A stretch of 64,000 nt of DNA from Variovorax sp. HW608. Lineage in GTDB: Bacteria > Pseudomonadota > Gammaproteobacteria > Burkholderiales > Burkholderiaceae_C. Shown here piece by piece: positions 8,667 through 17,495 of this stretch (position 1 is its first letter; the number at the start of each line of letters is the position of its first letter). The DNA lies in assembly GCF_900090195.1 (NCBI RefSeq), contig NZ_LT607803.1:3534001-3598000 (forward strand), written 5' to 3'. The notes under the pieces were generated by a model, which did not search any database, was not told the DNA's origin, and saw nothing but the letters and a program-made list of their open reading frames with translations. The translations under genes were made by a program, and so were the position numbers.

Positions 8667-9932
8667 GTGTTCTCGATACAAGACGATGTCCCGGCAGGCT
8701 TCCGACTATCTGGAATAGCACGCCCACATCCTCACAGACCGTTCGAGCTGCTGTTACCGCTAGCTGTCGCCGAGGAAGTGCGCGAAAAGGAGCAAGAGCG
8801 AGCAAGACTCGCTCAAGCGGCCCGCGACGCTGAGGAAGATCTACGTCGCGAGGAGCTATTCTCTCGGTCTAGCAGTCGGGTGCCAGCAACACCGGCCGCC
8901 CCGGTGATGAACGCGATCGCGTTCGTGACGGCCTTCGAGCGCGGAGTGCTACGCCGAAGGCGTGATCGCCAACACCCCGTCCTTCGTGGCGAAGAACTGC
9001 TGAGGGTAATCGGGCGCATCGCCACCCTTCGCGACAAGGACTATCAGAAGCGCGAACTCGAACTCACCAAGAAGCTCGAGCTCGCTGGTGCACTGCGCAG
9101 AGTTGCCAATCCCGCGTTCCGACCGCAAAAATGGGCGAAGTCTCTTCAGTACCTGCGCGAGGCACACCCGCATTTCGCTGAAGTCACGGACTTCGTCGCC
9201 CGGCGCGTGACTCTTTCGATACACGGACGGCAGCCTCTGAAGATCCCGCCGCTCCACCTCTGGGGAGATCCTGGGCTCGGGAAGACCCATTACGCCAACG
9301 ATCTGGCTCAGGCGCTTGGCGCGCCGATCCGGCGGCACTCCTTTGAGAACGCCCAGACCACGTCCCTTCTCCTCGGCACAGAACGGCATTGGAGTACTGC
9401 CACCCAAGGGATGATCTTTCAAGAGATCGGCCTTGGAACCGTAGCCAACCCGGTGTTCCTGCTCGATGAACTCGACAAGGCACCCAGGCGGTCCCAATAT
9501 GACCCCTTGGCTGCGCTCCACTCGCTGCTCGAGCCGACCACGGCAAGCAGGGTGCGCGATGCGTCTCTCGATATCGAGTTCGATGCGAGTCTGGCAATCT
9601 ACATTGGGACATCTAACGACCCAAGCAGGGTGCCCGAATCGCTGCGCACTCGATTTCGTGAGTTTCGTATCGAGCCCCCGACCGGCGCGGATGCACTACT
9701 GGCTGCGCGAGTGGTAGCGACAGCTGCTGCTCAGCAACTTGGCATTGGCGGGTTCGCTGCGCCTTCCCCTGCTATATCCAACAGACTTGCGCATCTCACA
9801 GCCCGAGAGATCTATCAGGCCGTGCAAGATGCTGTCGCTCGAGCCGTCGATGCCGGCAGACTTCATCTCGCACTGAGGGACCTGCCCGCTGAAGTACTTG
9901 ATCCGGACGAGGCTTCAGGCACCCTGCATTGA
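8667..9932 (+). CDS. Lon-like AAA+ ATPase without protease domain
   Basis: 421-residue ATPase starting at a GTG with TAGGAG six bases upstream. Residues 35-66 are highly charged and helical (EEVREKEQERARLAQAARDAEEDLRREE, possible coiled coil). The AAA+ module follows: Walker A WGDPGLGKTHYA at about 199-210, Walker B FLLDELDKA at 264-272, and sensor region YIGTSNDPSRVPESLRTRFREFRI. The Walker B wording and arginine-finger region are closest to Lon/ClpX-type AAA modules. The protein ends after the lid, with no peptidase Ser-Lys dyad and no substrate-binding Lon N-domain. It stands alone in its strand context just inside the island. Role unknown: remodelling or defence functions are possible but unproven. 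Confidence 0.75.
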   Translation: MFSIQDDVPAGFRLSGIARPHPHRPFELLLPLAVAEEVREKEQERARLAQAARDAEEDLRREELFSRSSSRVPATPAAPVMNAIAFVTAFERGVLRRRRDRQHPVLRGEELLRVIGRIATLRDKDYQKRELELTKKLELAGALRRVANPAFRPQKWAKSLQYLREAHPHFAEVTDFVARRVTLSIHGRQPLKIPPLHLWGDPGLGKTHYANDLAQALGAPIRRHSFENAQTTSLLLGTERHWSTATQGMIFQEIGLGTVANPVFLLDELDKAPRRSQYDPLAALHSLLEPTTASRVRDASLDIEFDASLAIYIGTSNDPSRVPESLRTRFREFRIEPPTGADALLAARVVATAAAQQLGIGGFAAPSPAISNRLAHLTAREIYQAVQDAVARAVDAGRLHLALRDLPAEVLDPDEASGTLH

Positions 9933-10289
9933 ACGCGGGATCGCACTTGCAGGTCGGCTACGACGACTTGCCGACGACGGCTTCGCGGCAGTTCTGATTC
10001 TGACGTCTGCTGCAGGGCCGGTGTGCGCAATGCAGTCGCAGCTACACCTCGATGGTGGAGGCAACTATCCGCCGCCTAGCGGCCATTCAAGTAGTGCGTT
10101 GCATTGCCCGCTGCACTCTTGACGTCTGCTGTGGGGCTGGTATGCGCCCTTTGCGGTCTTCCCGTCGCAAGGGGGCACTCAGCACCTCCGACGCCGGAAC
10201 TGGCAAAACGGCGGGTGGATTTGCGATCTCGTGCATCTGAGCGGCCCGCTGCCGGTGTGGGGGTCGAATTCGATCGACTGATAGAGCCC
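9933..10289. other. Non-coding stretch with short repeats
   Basis: 357 bp between the ATPase and the DUF1348 gene without a convincing gene. It contains two copies of a 29-30-bp motif beginning TTGACGTCTGCTG or CTGACGTCTGCTG (10000-10028, 10118-10147). Confidence 0.6.
10000..10147. repeat. Dispersed intergenic motif, two of three copies
   Basis: Copies at 10000-10028 and 10118-10147 share GACGTCTGCTG, then GGGCCGGTGTGCGC or GGGCTGGTATGCGC. A third, more diverged copy is at 18387-18416 near the right island boundary. The second and third copies both continue into a GCGGTC-containing sequence that could fold. Function is unknown; such motifs may be relics of a short repeat family. Confidence 0.55.
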
Positions 10290-10769
10290 CTACAGGCCAA
10301 GCTCGCTGAGTCCCGGATGCTCATCCGGCCGCCGGCCCTGAGGCCAATGGTATTTGCGCTCGCTCTCCGCGATGGGCTTGTCGTTGATGCTGGCAAATCG
10401 CTTTGCCATCAATCCGTTTGCGTCGAACTCCCAGTTTTCGTTGCCGTAGGAACGGAACCAATTGCCTGCGTCGTCGTGCCATTCATAGGCGAAACGAACC
10501 GCGATGCGGTTGCCGTCGTGCGCCCACAACTCCTTAATTAGGCGGTAATCCAACTCACGCGCCCACTTGCGGGTGAGGAAGGCCTCGATTTCGGTGCGGC
10601 CCACCGGGAACTCGGCGCGGTTACGCCACTCGCTGCCCACCGTGTAGGCAAGGGCGACGCGCTTAGGATCGCGCGTATTCCACGCGTCTTCGGCAAGACG
10701 CACCTTTTGGCGTGCCGACTCCAGCGTGAAGGGGGGAAGCGGGGGCTTGGCTTCGGTAGCGGTGCTCAT
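10290..10769 (-). CDS. Nuclear transport factor 2-like protein, DUF1348 family
   Basis: 159-residue protein of the SnoaL/NTF2-like alpha+beta barrel group. The DUF1348 signature is clear: [95 protein letters not shown] and the ending [20 protein letters not shown]. The ATG at 10769 is preceded by AAGGAGATCC. The family is cytoplasmic and widespread in proteobacteria, with no established reaction. It has no same-strand partner here; its codon use resembles core genes more than its low-GC island neighbours. Confidence 0.9.
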   Translation of the reverse strand: MSTATEAKPPLPPFTLESARQKVRLAEDAWNTRDPKRVALAYTVGSEWRNRAEFPVGRTEIEAFLTRKWARELDYRLIKELWAHDGNRIAVRFAYEWHDDAGNWFRSYGNENWEFDANGLMAKRFASINDKPIAESERKYHWPQGRRPDEHPGLSELGL

Positions 10770-11374
10770 TGGATCTCCTTGCAGGACGAGGATGGAGCGT
10801 CCGGCTGCATTGTTGCGCCCAGCGGTTCGGATCCCGAAGAATATGGAGCACGCGCAATGCCTGCAAGCATGAGTCCAGCTCACTTACTTGGCGTCGGCCA
10901 ATGCATCCGCTGACGCTACTCCTACACGGTAAGCCCCGAGCGCCGGTTAGAGGGATTTGGTGCGAGTTGTTGCAATTGAAACCGATCTGGCTTCACCATG
11001 CGATGCGAATGTACCGTCTAGCGGGTGCCCTGGCTGTCCTGTACGTGCCTGTCAACGCCACGAGACGTCAGCGATCCCGTGAATTGTGAGGCGAGGCCCA
11101 CTAATCGGTTCTAGGCCGCGATGCGACGGCGCCCCAAAACCGTCTAAGGCTGCAACGTGGACGAACCCGCAGTTCCGCCCTGCCCTCCCGAAGGCACGTG
11201 CTGCACAACGGAACTCGACAGTTGCTTGTCATCTTCCGGCACCGAGCTGCCGACCAGCATCCGCGCAACCCGCGGCTGCTTTGTGATCGCCACCAGTCGT
11301 CCAAGGACCAACTTGTGAAGGACGGCTACTGGCCGAAATCGGACATGCAACCGCAGTTTAGAGGTTATTGCGAT
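10770..11374. other. Long gene-free stretch inside the island
   Basis: 605 bp without a supported gene. Near 11177-11200 it has CCGCCCTGCCCTCCCGAAGG, similar to the start of the dispersed repeat seen at 28520 and 42631. Otherwise only short, unconvincing frames; probably decayed DNA. Confidence 0.5.
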
Positions 11375-11911
11375 TTACCTCAAATTCTCCTGAATGAAGT
11401 CCTTGAAAAGGACTTCATTTTTGTCGCACGAAAAAACTCCAGTCCCGCCGCCGCTACAAGGTCGAAAAGTCTCCAAAAAATCAATCAGAACTTTCTTTTG
11501 CGAAGTTTCAAATTTATTGATTACAAGTTGCAATGCTGGGAATTTTTTTTGATTTGACGCGTAAGTGATTACGCGTCTCCCGTCAGACGCCAAAACGTAC
11601 TCATAGCTCCCATCTAGAGATGAGTAGCGCTTGACGCTGGAACTTTCTGCTGCAGGCACTTTAGACGGCTGATAGCCGTTATAGAGCAACAGCTTCAATC
11701 CGCCGGATAATTCCAAATTGTAAATAACAAAATCAACTGGAAGACGCATCGTCATGACGTCCCCTCTGTCTATGCTGAAACAAGCATTAGACGTAAAGAC
11801 ATTGCAGTAAAGGTATCCCTGTGGCGGCTCGGAGGCCTTAGGTGTAGCCGTGCAACCCACACCTAAAAACCAAAACACCAGCAGAAAAACTGTGGTCAAA
11901 ATTCTTTTCAT
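11375..11911 (-). CDS. Hypothetical lipoprotein, low GC
   Basis: 178-residue predicted lipoprotein: the N terminus MKRILTTVFLLVFWFLGVGC is a type II signal peptide with lipobox LGVGC (Cys20). The rest is a novel-looking sequence with four more Cys (YLYCNVFTSNACFS, RPCSGGG, FSCDKN) that might pair in the periplasm. Base composition is clearly more AT-rich than the surrounding genes, and codon use differs (many AAA, ATT, TTT), a sign of recent transfer. It stands alone on the minus strand. I do not recognise the family. Confidence 0.7.
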   Translation of the reverse strand: MKRILTTVFLLVFWFLGVGCTATPKASEPPQGYLYCNVFTSNACFSIDRGDVMTMRLPVDFVIYNLELSGGLKLLLYNGYQPSKVPAAESSSVKRYSSLDGSYEYVLASDGRRVITYASNQKKFPALQLVINKFETSQKKVLIDFLETFRPCSGGGTGVFSCDKNEVLFKDFIQENLR

Positions 11912-12192
11912 CGTGGTGTTATATGCTGCGCGCTACGGTCAACTCGAAAACCTGGGTAATCTTCTGAAATGAGTTTCGTGGCATATTGCGGTCCGCGGTC
12001 GATGCGGCATCCTGCCATACCGAGTTGACTTAAGCCGGCGAGGTCCCTCCTCAAGAAGATGGAGGTGAAGGACTCCGCCCCGGCGACGTCTCTCCCTCTG
12101 CGAATGTCCGCTCGCCGGCGAATTCCGAGGCGCGGCCGAACGTCGGCTCGTGGCCGTCTGCGGTCCAACGCGGTGGGTGGGTGAGCGATCGC

Positions 12193-12486
12193 CTAGGCTT
12201 CCTCGAGTTCAAAGATTTCAACCTGAACGTGCAGGCCAGCTGCAGCAGCAATGTTCACGAGCGCATCGAGACTGAATTTGCTAATTTTCCCTTTGAGCAG
12301 ATCGTTCAGGCGGGGTTGATTGATTCCGAGCTTCTTGGCTGCGGCAGCCTGCGTCCAGTCGTGGCCTTTCACCCATGTGCCGATCTTCAGCATCAAAGCC
12401 GAACGAAGCTTCATGTTCTCAGCCTCTGCCGGGGTATCCGTCAGAGCATCCCAAACATTGTCGTAAGTCTCGGTGGCGTGCTTCAT
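12193..12486 (-). CDS. XRE-type antitoxin (HigA2-like helix-turn-helix)
   Basis: 97-residue DNA-binding antitoxin. The helix-turn-helix is LRSALMLKIGTWVKGHDWTQAAAAKKLGINQPRLNDLLKGKISKFSLDALVNIAAAAGLHVQVEIFE, close to the XRE 'HTH_37' subgroup of HigA2-type antitoxins. The start ATG overlaps the upstream toxin stop by four bases (ATGA, 12483-12486), indicating translational coupling with toxin first, the order usual for HigBA. It would bind the toxin and repress the pair's promoter. Confidence 0.88.
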   Translation of the reverse strand: MKHATETYDNVWDALTDTPAEAENMKLRSALMLKIGTWVKGHDWTQAAAAKKLGINQPRLNDLLKGKISKFSLDALVNIAAAAGLHVQVEIFELEEA

Positions 12487-12842
12487 TTCTTCCCCTTTCC
12501 TTTCGCTGCTGGCTTCGGAATCTGTGCATACGCCGCTTTCGCGGCGTCGATGTTTGCTTGCGGCGTCTTTTTCATCGTCTTTTTGAAAGCGTTCAGGACA
12601 TACACTGCCTCAGGAAACTTGGCGACGTACAGGACCCTGTATGTTCCATCCTCCTCCCAAATTCGAATCTCCCTGCATCCCGGTCCGACCGTGGTCATTG
12701 GTTCCCAGTCGTCGGGCTCTAAGCCTTGCTGAACCTTGTCCAACTGGAAACCGGCATCCTTCTTGGCAGACTCCGGAAAGCCCCGAATCAGCCCAGCTGA
12801 CCCGCCGAGGAATGTGATCTTCTTACGCGGAGGTTCGTCCAT
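12483..12842 (-). CDS. HigB-like (Gp49/RelE superfamily) toxin
   Basis: 119-residue toxin, probable ribosome-dependent mRNA endonuclease. The Gp49/HigB core is CREIRIWEEDGTYRVLYVAKFPEAVYVLNAFKKTMKKTPQANIDAAKAAY, with the conserved EIR, YRVLY and Lys-rich AFKKTMKKTPQ segments. The start at 12842 (MDEPPRKKITFLGG) matches family length; the frame is open upstream but lacks a better ribosome site. A basic Lys-rich tail (PKPAAKGKGKK) ends the protein. The pair lies inside the putative island, where it could stabilise the element. Confidence 0.87.
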   Translation of the reverse strand: MDEPPRKKITFLGGSAGLIRGFPESAKKDAGFQLDKVQQGLEPDDWEPMTTVGPGCREIRIWEEDGTYRVLYVAKFPEAVYVLNAFKKTMKKTPQANIDAAKAAYAQIPKPAAKGKGKK

Positions 12843-12960
12843 TGGCCGCGAGTTTATATCAAAACCAATATTGACGCAACCCGTTCGACAAGGCCGAGCG
12901 CCCGGGGCATTTCGTTGAACGGAGCGATGTGGATGCCTGTTGCCTGGGGGCACGCCCTTA

Positions 12961-13012
12961 TGCGCGTAAGGACGTGGCTCACGGCGCGACCGACTGGCTG
13001 GTTCTGGCCGGG
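12961..13012. repeat. 52-bp direct repeat left of the SWIM/SNF2 pair
   Basis: Matches 16897-16948 in the same orientation, with the shared blocks TAAGGACGTGGCTCACG and CGCGACCGACTG. Three mismatches are visible in 52 bases. The two copies flank exactly the two-gene SWIM/SNF2 module, 3936 bp apart. Confidence 0.85.
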
Positions 13013-13093
13013 ACCAGGTACCGCTGGACGGCAGGATCGAAGCAGCTCTTCATCGTGCCGGGCGAGTAGCGTCGTCGCGTTCAGGCAGTCGCA

Positions 13094-13987
13094 TTACGTC
13101 GGCCGTGCTTTCGAAGATCGTGCCTTGACTGGGTCAGTCAGGGTGAGCGGCTTGGTGCGCGATTTCTTTGCCGGCGTACGCGCAGCAAGTGGTTCGTCCG
13201 CTGGCTTCTTCTTGGCGGGCGCTGACTTCGGATTCTTTGCGCTCGCCTTTGTTTTCGGCTCGGGCTTCGCTGTGCTCTCTATCTCCAGACCGAAGAGGGC
13301 CGAGAGGTCATCGCCGTCAAGAACCTTCGCCGACACGGGCGCTGTCTTCCCGAGTGTGCGTCCTTTCGCGGCGCCGGCGATCAGCTCGCCCTCGTCGACG
13401 GCACGAAGCTTGAACACCAGAGCGGGCTGCGCGTCGAGCCTGGCACCGATGCCATAGAGCACGGCCGCCACGTGCTTGCACATCTCGGCCCAGTCCGGGC
13501 AACTGCACGACAGCTTGATCTCCGCGGGTGACGGGAAAAGCCCCGTCTTTTGCTGGCACACGCGCTCCATCACCGCCTTGGACAGGCGCCCTTGCAAGAG
13601 CTCGACCAGCGAATCGATCGATCCCGAGCAGTCCGTGCAGATCGAATTCCAGCGCGCCTTCCGCAGCGGCGACACGGTCACCGTTACCTCGTAGAGTTCC
13701 GATCCCATCACCATGGCCTTGACCTCGCCGCCGTCGACCTGCAGGTCAACCACTGAGCCGTTGCGCACGTAGGTGCGCCCGCGGGGGAGCCGGTTGGCGA
13801 AGTCGCTGTACGACTCGAGGTTGTCGCCCCAGGCCTTGCCCCAGAACGTGGTGGCGAGCTTGCGCCCTTGAAGCACCACCGGTGCGGCGTTGTATCCCTT
13901 CTTGCGCAGCTTGGCCATTTCACGTTCGGCCTTCCTGCGCCGCTCGGCGACGCTCACGTAAGGCTTCCAGCCGTACTCGTAGGACAT
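13094..13987 (-). CDS. SWIM zinc-finger protein paired with SNF2 helicase
   Basis: 297-residue protein with a SWIM zinc finger, CSCPDWAEMCKH (ligands Cys161, Cys163, Cys170, His172), a module thought to bind DNA or proteins. Residues 1-110 carry the conserved block found in SWIM proteins encoded beside bacterial SNF2 helicases (TTFWGKAWGDNLESYSDFANRLPRGRTYVRNGSVVDL). The tail (about 235-297) is Lys/Ala/Pro-rich and likely disordered (KPEPKTKASAKNPKSAPAKKK), suited to nucleic-acid contact. It starts 3 bp after the helicase stop, so the two are cotranscribed and probably form one complex. Confidence 0.88.
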   Translation of the reverse strand: MSYEYGWKPYVSVAERRRKAEREMAKLRKKGYNAAPVVLQGRKLATTFWGKAWGDNLESYSDFANRLPRGRTYVRNGSVVDLQVDGGEVKAMVMGSELYEVTVTVSPLRKARWNSICTDCSGSIDSLVELLQGRLSKAVMERVCQQKTGLFPSPAEIKLSCSCPDWAEMCKHVAAVLYGIGARLDAQPALVFKLRAVDEGELIAGAAKGRTLGKTAPVSAKVLDGDDLSALFGLEIESTAKPEPKTKASAKNPKSAPAKKKPADEPLAARTPAKKSRTKPLTLTDPVKARSSKARPT

Positions 13988-13990
13988 GAC

Positions 13991-16741
13991 TCAGGTCTCC
14001 TCCATGGCGGTATGAATGTCGAGCGCGACAAGCTTGAGCAACTCATCGTCCTTCATCTCGGTCAGCATGAGCTCGGCGCCGCCTTCGAGCAGGTTGGACG
14101 ACAGCTGGCGCTTGGACTCGATGAGTTCGTCGATCTTTTCTTCGACGGTGCCTCGGCAGACAAACTTGTGAACCAGCACGTTTTTCTTCTGCCCGATCCG
14201 AAACGCCCGATCGGTGGCCTGATTCTCCACCGCCGGGTTCCACCAGCGGTCGAAGTGAATGACGTGCGAGGCGGCGGTCAGGTTGAGCCCGGCGCCACCG
14301 GCTTTGAGCGAGAGCACGAAGAAGGGGATCTCCTCGTCGTCCTGGAAGCGACGCACCAGTTCGTGGCGCTTCTTCACTTCGGTTTCGCCGTGCAGGACCA
14401 GGCCGGAGCGCCCGAAGACCGAGGCGAGAAACGTTGCAATCGGCGCCGTCATCTCCCGAAACTGCGTGAACACCAGCACCTTCTCTTGCTTGGCCGCGAT
14501 CACCTCGGCGAGCTCACGCAGCCGAGCCCACTTGCCGCTGTCGTCTTCAGCCCAGGCGTTGTCTCCCAGCCATTGCGATGGGTGGTTGCAGATCTGCTTG
14601 AAACGCATCAGGGCCGCGAGCACGACGCCCCGGCGTCGAATGCCGTCGGTCTGTTCGAGGTGTGTTGCGAGTTCTTGCACCGCAGCCTCGTAGAGCGCCG
14701 CCTGCTTGCGGCTCAACGGGCAGTACGCCTTGACCTCCGTCTTGTCGGGCAGGTCGGCGATCACCGATTTGTCAGTCTTCATGCGCCGCAGAATGTAGGG
14801 GCGCACCAGTTCCCGCAGTGGACCGTAGGGGTTGTGTTCGCGTTCCACCAGTTGCTTGACCAGGGCCGCGAACTGCTTGGAAGAGCCGAGCAGCCCGGGG
14901 TTGATGAAGTCGAAGATCGACCATAGGTCCCCAAGCCGGTTCTCGACCGGCGTGCCGGTCAAGGCAATGCGTGCCTCGGCGCCGAGTTGCTTGACGGCGC
15001 GGGTCTGTTTGGCATTCGGATTCTTGATTGCCTGCGCCTCGTCGATAACGACCAGGCGCCACGCCGTGTCCTTCAGCCAGGGCAGGCGCAGCAACGTGCC
15101 GTAGCTCGTGATGACGAGATCCACCTGTGCCAGCCGTGCCGCATCGACCGCAGTCAAATCGTTGGCCGCCAATGCGGACGGATGCGCAAGCAGCAGCTTC
15201 AGGCTCGGAGCGAAGCGCGCGATCTCGCTCGCCCAGTTCGCGAGCAGCGAGGCTGGGGCCACCAGGAGGCTCGGCTTCGCCGGCGTCCGAGCGTCGACCT
15301 GGTTCTTGAGCACCAACAGCAGCGACAGCACCTGGATCGTCTTGCCCAAGCCCATGTCGTCGGCCAGGCAGGCGCCCAAGCCAAGCCGGGCCAGAAGATG
15401 CAGCCACCGCACGCCCACTTGCTGATAGGGCCGCAGCGTTGCTCGCAACGCCGGCCCCGGGTCGAGCGATTCCAGCGCCTGCGGGCTGCGCAGCCCCTGC
15501 AACGTCTGCGCGAGCCAGGGGCCGGCCATCACCTGCGACCAGTCCACGCCGACTTCGGGGGCGGCGAGCGAGCCTTCCGCGTCGGCGCGCGCAAGCATCC
15601 GCATGGCGTCGCCAAAGCTCAGCCCCTGCGACGAGGCGGCTTGCTCGACTTGCTCAAAGTGTTCGAGTGTCGCTGCGAGCTTCTTGTGGTCAACCTCGAC
15701 CCACTGGCCGCGAACCAGCGCGAGCCCGTCGGACTCGGCGAGTAACTCCGTGATCTCGCCGGCGCTGAGTGTCTCGCCTTCGAGCGTGACGTCCATGCGG
15801 AAGTCCAGCAGCGCGTCTGTTCCCAGTTTCGAGGGTGACGCTGTCCCGAGGATTGCCGTCACCTGTGGGCGCGCCGGCCGGCCTGTGCGCCAGCGGGCCG
15901 GCATGCGCAGGACGATGCCCGCAGCCTCCAGCGCCTGGGCGTCGCGCAGCAGCGCAAAGGCGTCCTGCGGCGTCCAGCGCAGGGGATGGAAGATCTCCCC
16001 GCTGTCGACCATCGCCTTGAGCCAGGCGCATTGCTCCGCCGCGCGCTGGACTGGCAGCAGCAACGACAGCAGTTCCTGGTTCGACGCGTCGGCGTACTCT
16101 TGCAGTGCCCGCCCCAAGGGAAGGTGCTGGGCCTTGGCTTGCTTCGACAGCCGGGTCGTGTAGGTGGCGACGAACGCGAACGGGGCTTCCTCGTCCTTGC
16201 GGTTTTCGGCCAGGTTGAAGTGCACGCGGCCGACGAGGTTCCAGGCCGGATCGTGACGCCGCAGAAACTCCTGAACGGTGCTGCCCGTTTGGAGCAACTC
16301 GCTGGCGAACGCCGTATCGAGCTCTTGCCAGAGCGAGGCAAGCGCGGTCCCCGTGACATATTCGGCGCCCGCCATGGGCGGGGCGGCATCGGCCAGCGAC
16401 GCCAGCACATCGTAAGCAGGGGGCGCCACGTGAACCTTGGCACCGTTTTCGTCGGCGTCGGGTAGCGTGCACAGCGCTGTCACGTACCGAGTTGCGAAGT
16501 CGCGCCAGTAGGACAGGACGGCAGGCAGCGCAGTCGCTACTTCGCCCGCACCGAGTTGCAGCAGTCCAAGGCCCGAGCCGCGCGCAAACGCCTCCTGAAG
16601 ACGAGCAGCTGTGGCGACTTCCAGCGATGGCACATCCTCCGCCTGGACCAAGGTGAGACGGCCGTGCGGTGTGAACAAGGGCGCCAGCGAGGCCGCGTGG
16701 TGCGCAGTGTGGTTGGCCTGGTCCGTGGGTACGGTGCTCAT
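13991..16741 (-). CDS. SNF2-family DNA helicase/translocase
   Basis: 916-residue Swi2/Snf2 ATPase. The N-terminal 430 residues form the bacterial SNF2-associated region. The helicase motifs follow: LRPYQQVGVRWL (437-448), motif I DDMGLGKTIQ (461-470), Ia LLVAPASLLANW, II VIDEAQAIKN (565-574), III LTGTPVENRLGDLWSIFDFINPG, IV region YILRRMKTDKSVIADLPDKTE, V SLKAGGAGLNLTAASHVIHFDRWWNPAVENQATDRAFRIGQ (including VI). All catalytic motifs look intact. Such proteins translocate on double-stranded DNA. Its partner is the adjacent SWIM protein. The pair is bracketed by 52-bp direct repeats, suggesting it moved as a cassette. Confidence 0.94.
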   Translation of the reverse strand: MSTVPTDQANHTAHHAASLAPLFTPHGRLTLVQAEDVPSLEVATAARLQEAFARGSGLGLLQLGAGEVATALPAVLSYWRDFATRYVTALCTLPDADENGAKVHVAPPAYDVLASLADAAPPMAGAEYVTGTALASLWQELDTAFASELLQTGSTVQEFLRRHDPAWNLVGRVHFNLAENRKDEEAPFAFVATYTTRLSKQAKAQHLPLGRALQEYADASNQELLSLLLPVQRAAEQCAWLKAMVDSGEIFHPLRWTPQDAFALLRDAQALEAAGIVLRMPARWRTGRPARPQVTAILGTASPSKLGTDALLDFRMDVTLEGETLSAGEITELLAESDGLALVRGQWVEVDHKKLAATLEHFEQVEQAASSQGLSFGDAMRMLARADAEGSLAAPEVGVDWSQVMAGPWLAQTLQGLRSPQALESLDPGPALRATLRPYQQVGVRWLHLLARLGLGACLADDMGLGKTIQVLSLLLVLKNQVDARTPAKPSLLVAPASLLANWASEIARFAPSLKLLLAHPSALAANDLTAVDAARLAQVDLVITSYGTLLRLPWLKDTAWRLVVIDEAQAIKNPNAKQTRAVKQLGAEARIALTGTPVENRLGDLWSIFDFINPGLLGSSKQFAALVKQLVEREHNPYGPLRELVRPYILRRMKTDKSVIADLPDKTEVKAYCPLSRKQAALYEAAVQELATHLEQTDGIRRRGVVLAALMRFKQICNHPSQWLGDNAWAEDDSGKWARLRELAEVIAAKQEKVLVFTQFREMTAPIATFLASVFGRSGLVLHGETEVKKRHELVRRFQDDEEIPFFVLSLKAGGAGLNLTAASHVIHFDRWWNPAVENQATDRAFRIGQKKNVLVHKFVCRGTVEEKIDELIESKRQLSSNLLEGGAELMLTEMKDDELLKLVALDIHTAMEET

Positions 16742-17159
16742 CAGCTGCCAAGATCCTTCGATGTTGATATCGCTGCGAGAGATCTGCTGACCTCCGCGCG
16801 CTCAGGCGCGGCAATTTACCATCTGGCGTTCATGAAGCTCACCATCCAACGTGATGGGCCTGCTCGGTGCAGTCTTGCCGAGCATCGTCCTCCGTGTGCG
16901 GGTAAGGACGTGGCTCACGCCGCGACCGACTGCCTGGTTCTGGCCGGAATCGGCGGTGTGGCGCATTGTGGTCTGCCATGCCATCAGTGCGCACGCGCTT
17001 CGGGGGTGATCCGAGCGCCCTGCCCCTCCTGCAGCTGGCGCTCGCATCTGCTGTAGCCCCTTTGGTTAAAAGCAGTCCTGCGCTGCGCGCCAAACCACCG
17101 GTGACCGTGCGAAAGACAGAAACCCCGCGTGAGGCTGGTCGATCCGCTAACATCATGCG
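16742..17159. other. Gene-free stretch carrying the second 52-bp repeat
   Basis: 418 bp between the divergent helicase and the nucleotidyltransferase gene. It contains the repeat copy at 16897-16948 and presumably both promoters; no gene is seen. Confidence 0.6.
16897..16948. repeat. 52-bp direct repeat right of the SWIM/SNF2 pair
   Basis: Second copy of the repeat at 12961-13012; same orientation, three mismatches. Both copies translate in one frame to similar peptides (KDVAHxATDxLVLAG), so they may be relics of a coding sequence rather than specialised ends. Confidence 0.85.
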
Positions 17160-17495
17160 ATGCCCAGTCTCCTGCGTCGACCCATTGGCGACATTCTCCG
17201 AGATCGCAGCGATGCTCGGCGGGCGATGCTGCGTGCGCAGATTCAGGAGACCCTTGAGGCACTGAGGCACCGCGGCGTGGTGTGCGAGGTGATTGGATCA
17301 TTCGCGCGCACCAGCGCACTCATCGACGCGGAATCGGACCTGGACATCCTGGTGGAGTCCAAGGGCGGCCTCTCTGAGGCAGACGTCTGGGATGTGGCAT
17401 GGGCCCACCTGCGGGACGTCGATGTCGACTTGGTATTCGCGGACCACCTGCCGGCGACGAAGGTAGCGCTGATGAAAGAGCATGCCCGTGAGTGA
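17160..17495 (+). CDS. MntA-like minimal nucleotidyltransferase antitoxin
   Basis: 111-residue minimal nucleotidyltransferase of the DNA polymerase beta superfamily. Motifs are GSFART (Gly46-Ser47) and SDLDILV (Asp60, Asp62), with a third candidate acid in DVDLVFAD. MntA antitoxins of this kind AMPylate a Tyr in the HEPN partner HepT. The N terminus RPIGDILRDRSDARRAMLRAQ is basic and helical. The stop overlaps the start of the HEPN gene, as in other mntA-hepT pairs. The catalytic motifs look intact even though the partner gene is broken. Confidence 0.85.
   Translation: MPSLLRRPIGDILRDRSDARRAMLRAQIQETLEALRHRGVVCEVIGSFARTSALIDAESDLDILVESKGGLSEADVWDVAWAHLRDVDVDLVFADHLPATKVALMKEHARE

Noticed and set aside
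10000..10150. CRISPR-like repeats
   Set aside because: Only two irregular copies 118 bp apart with no constant spacer length and no cas genes.
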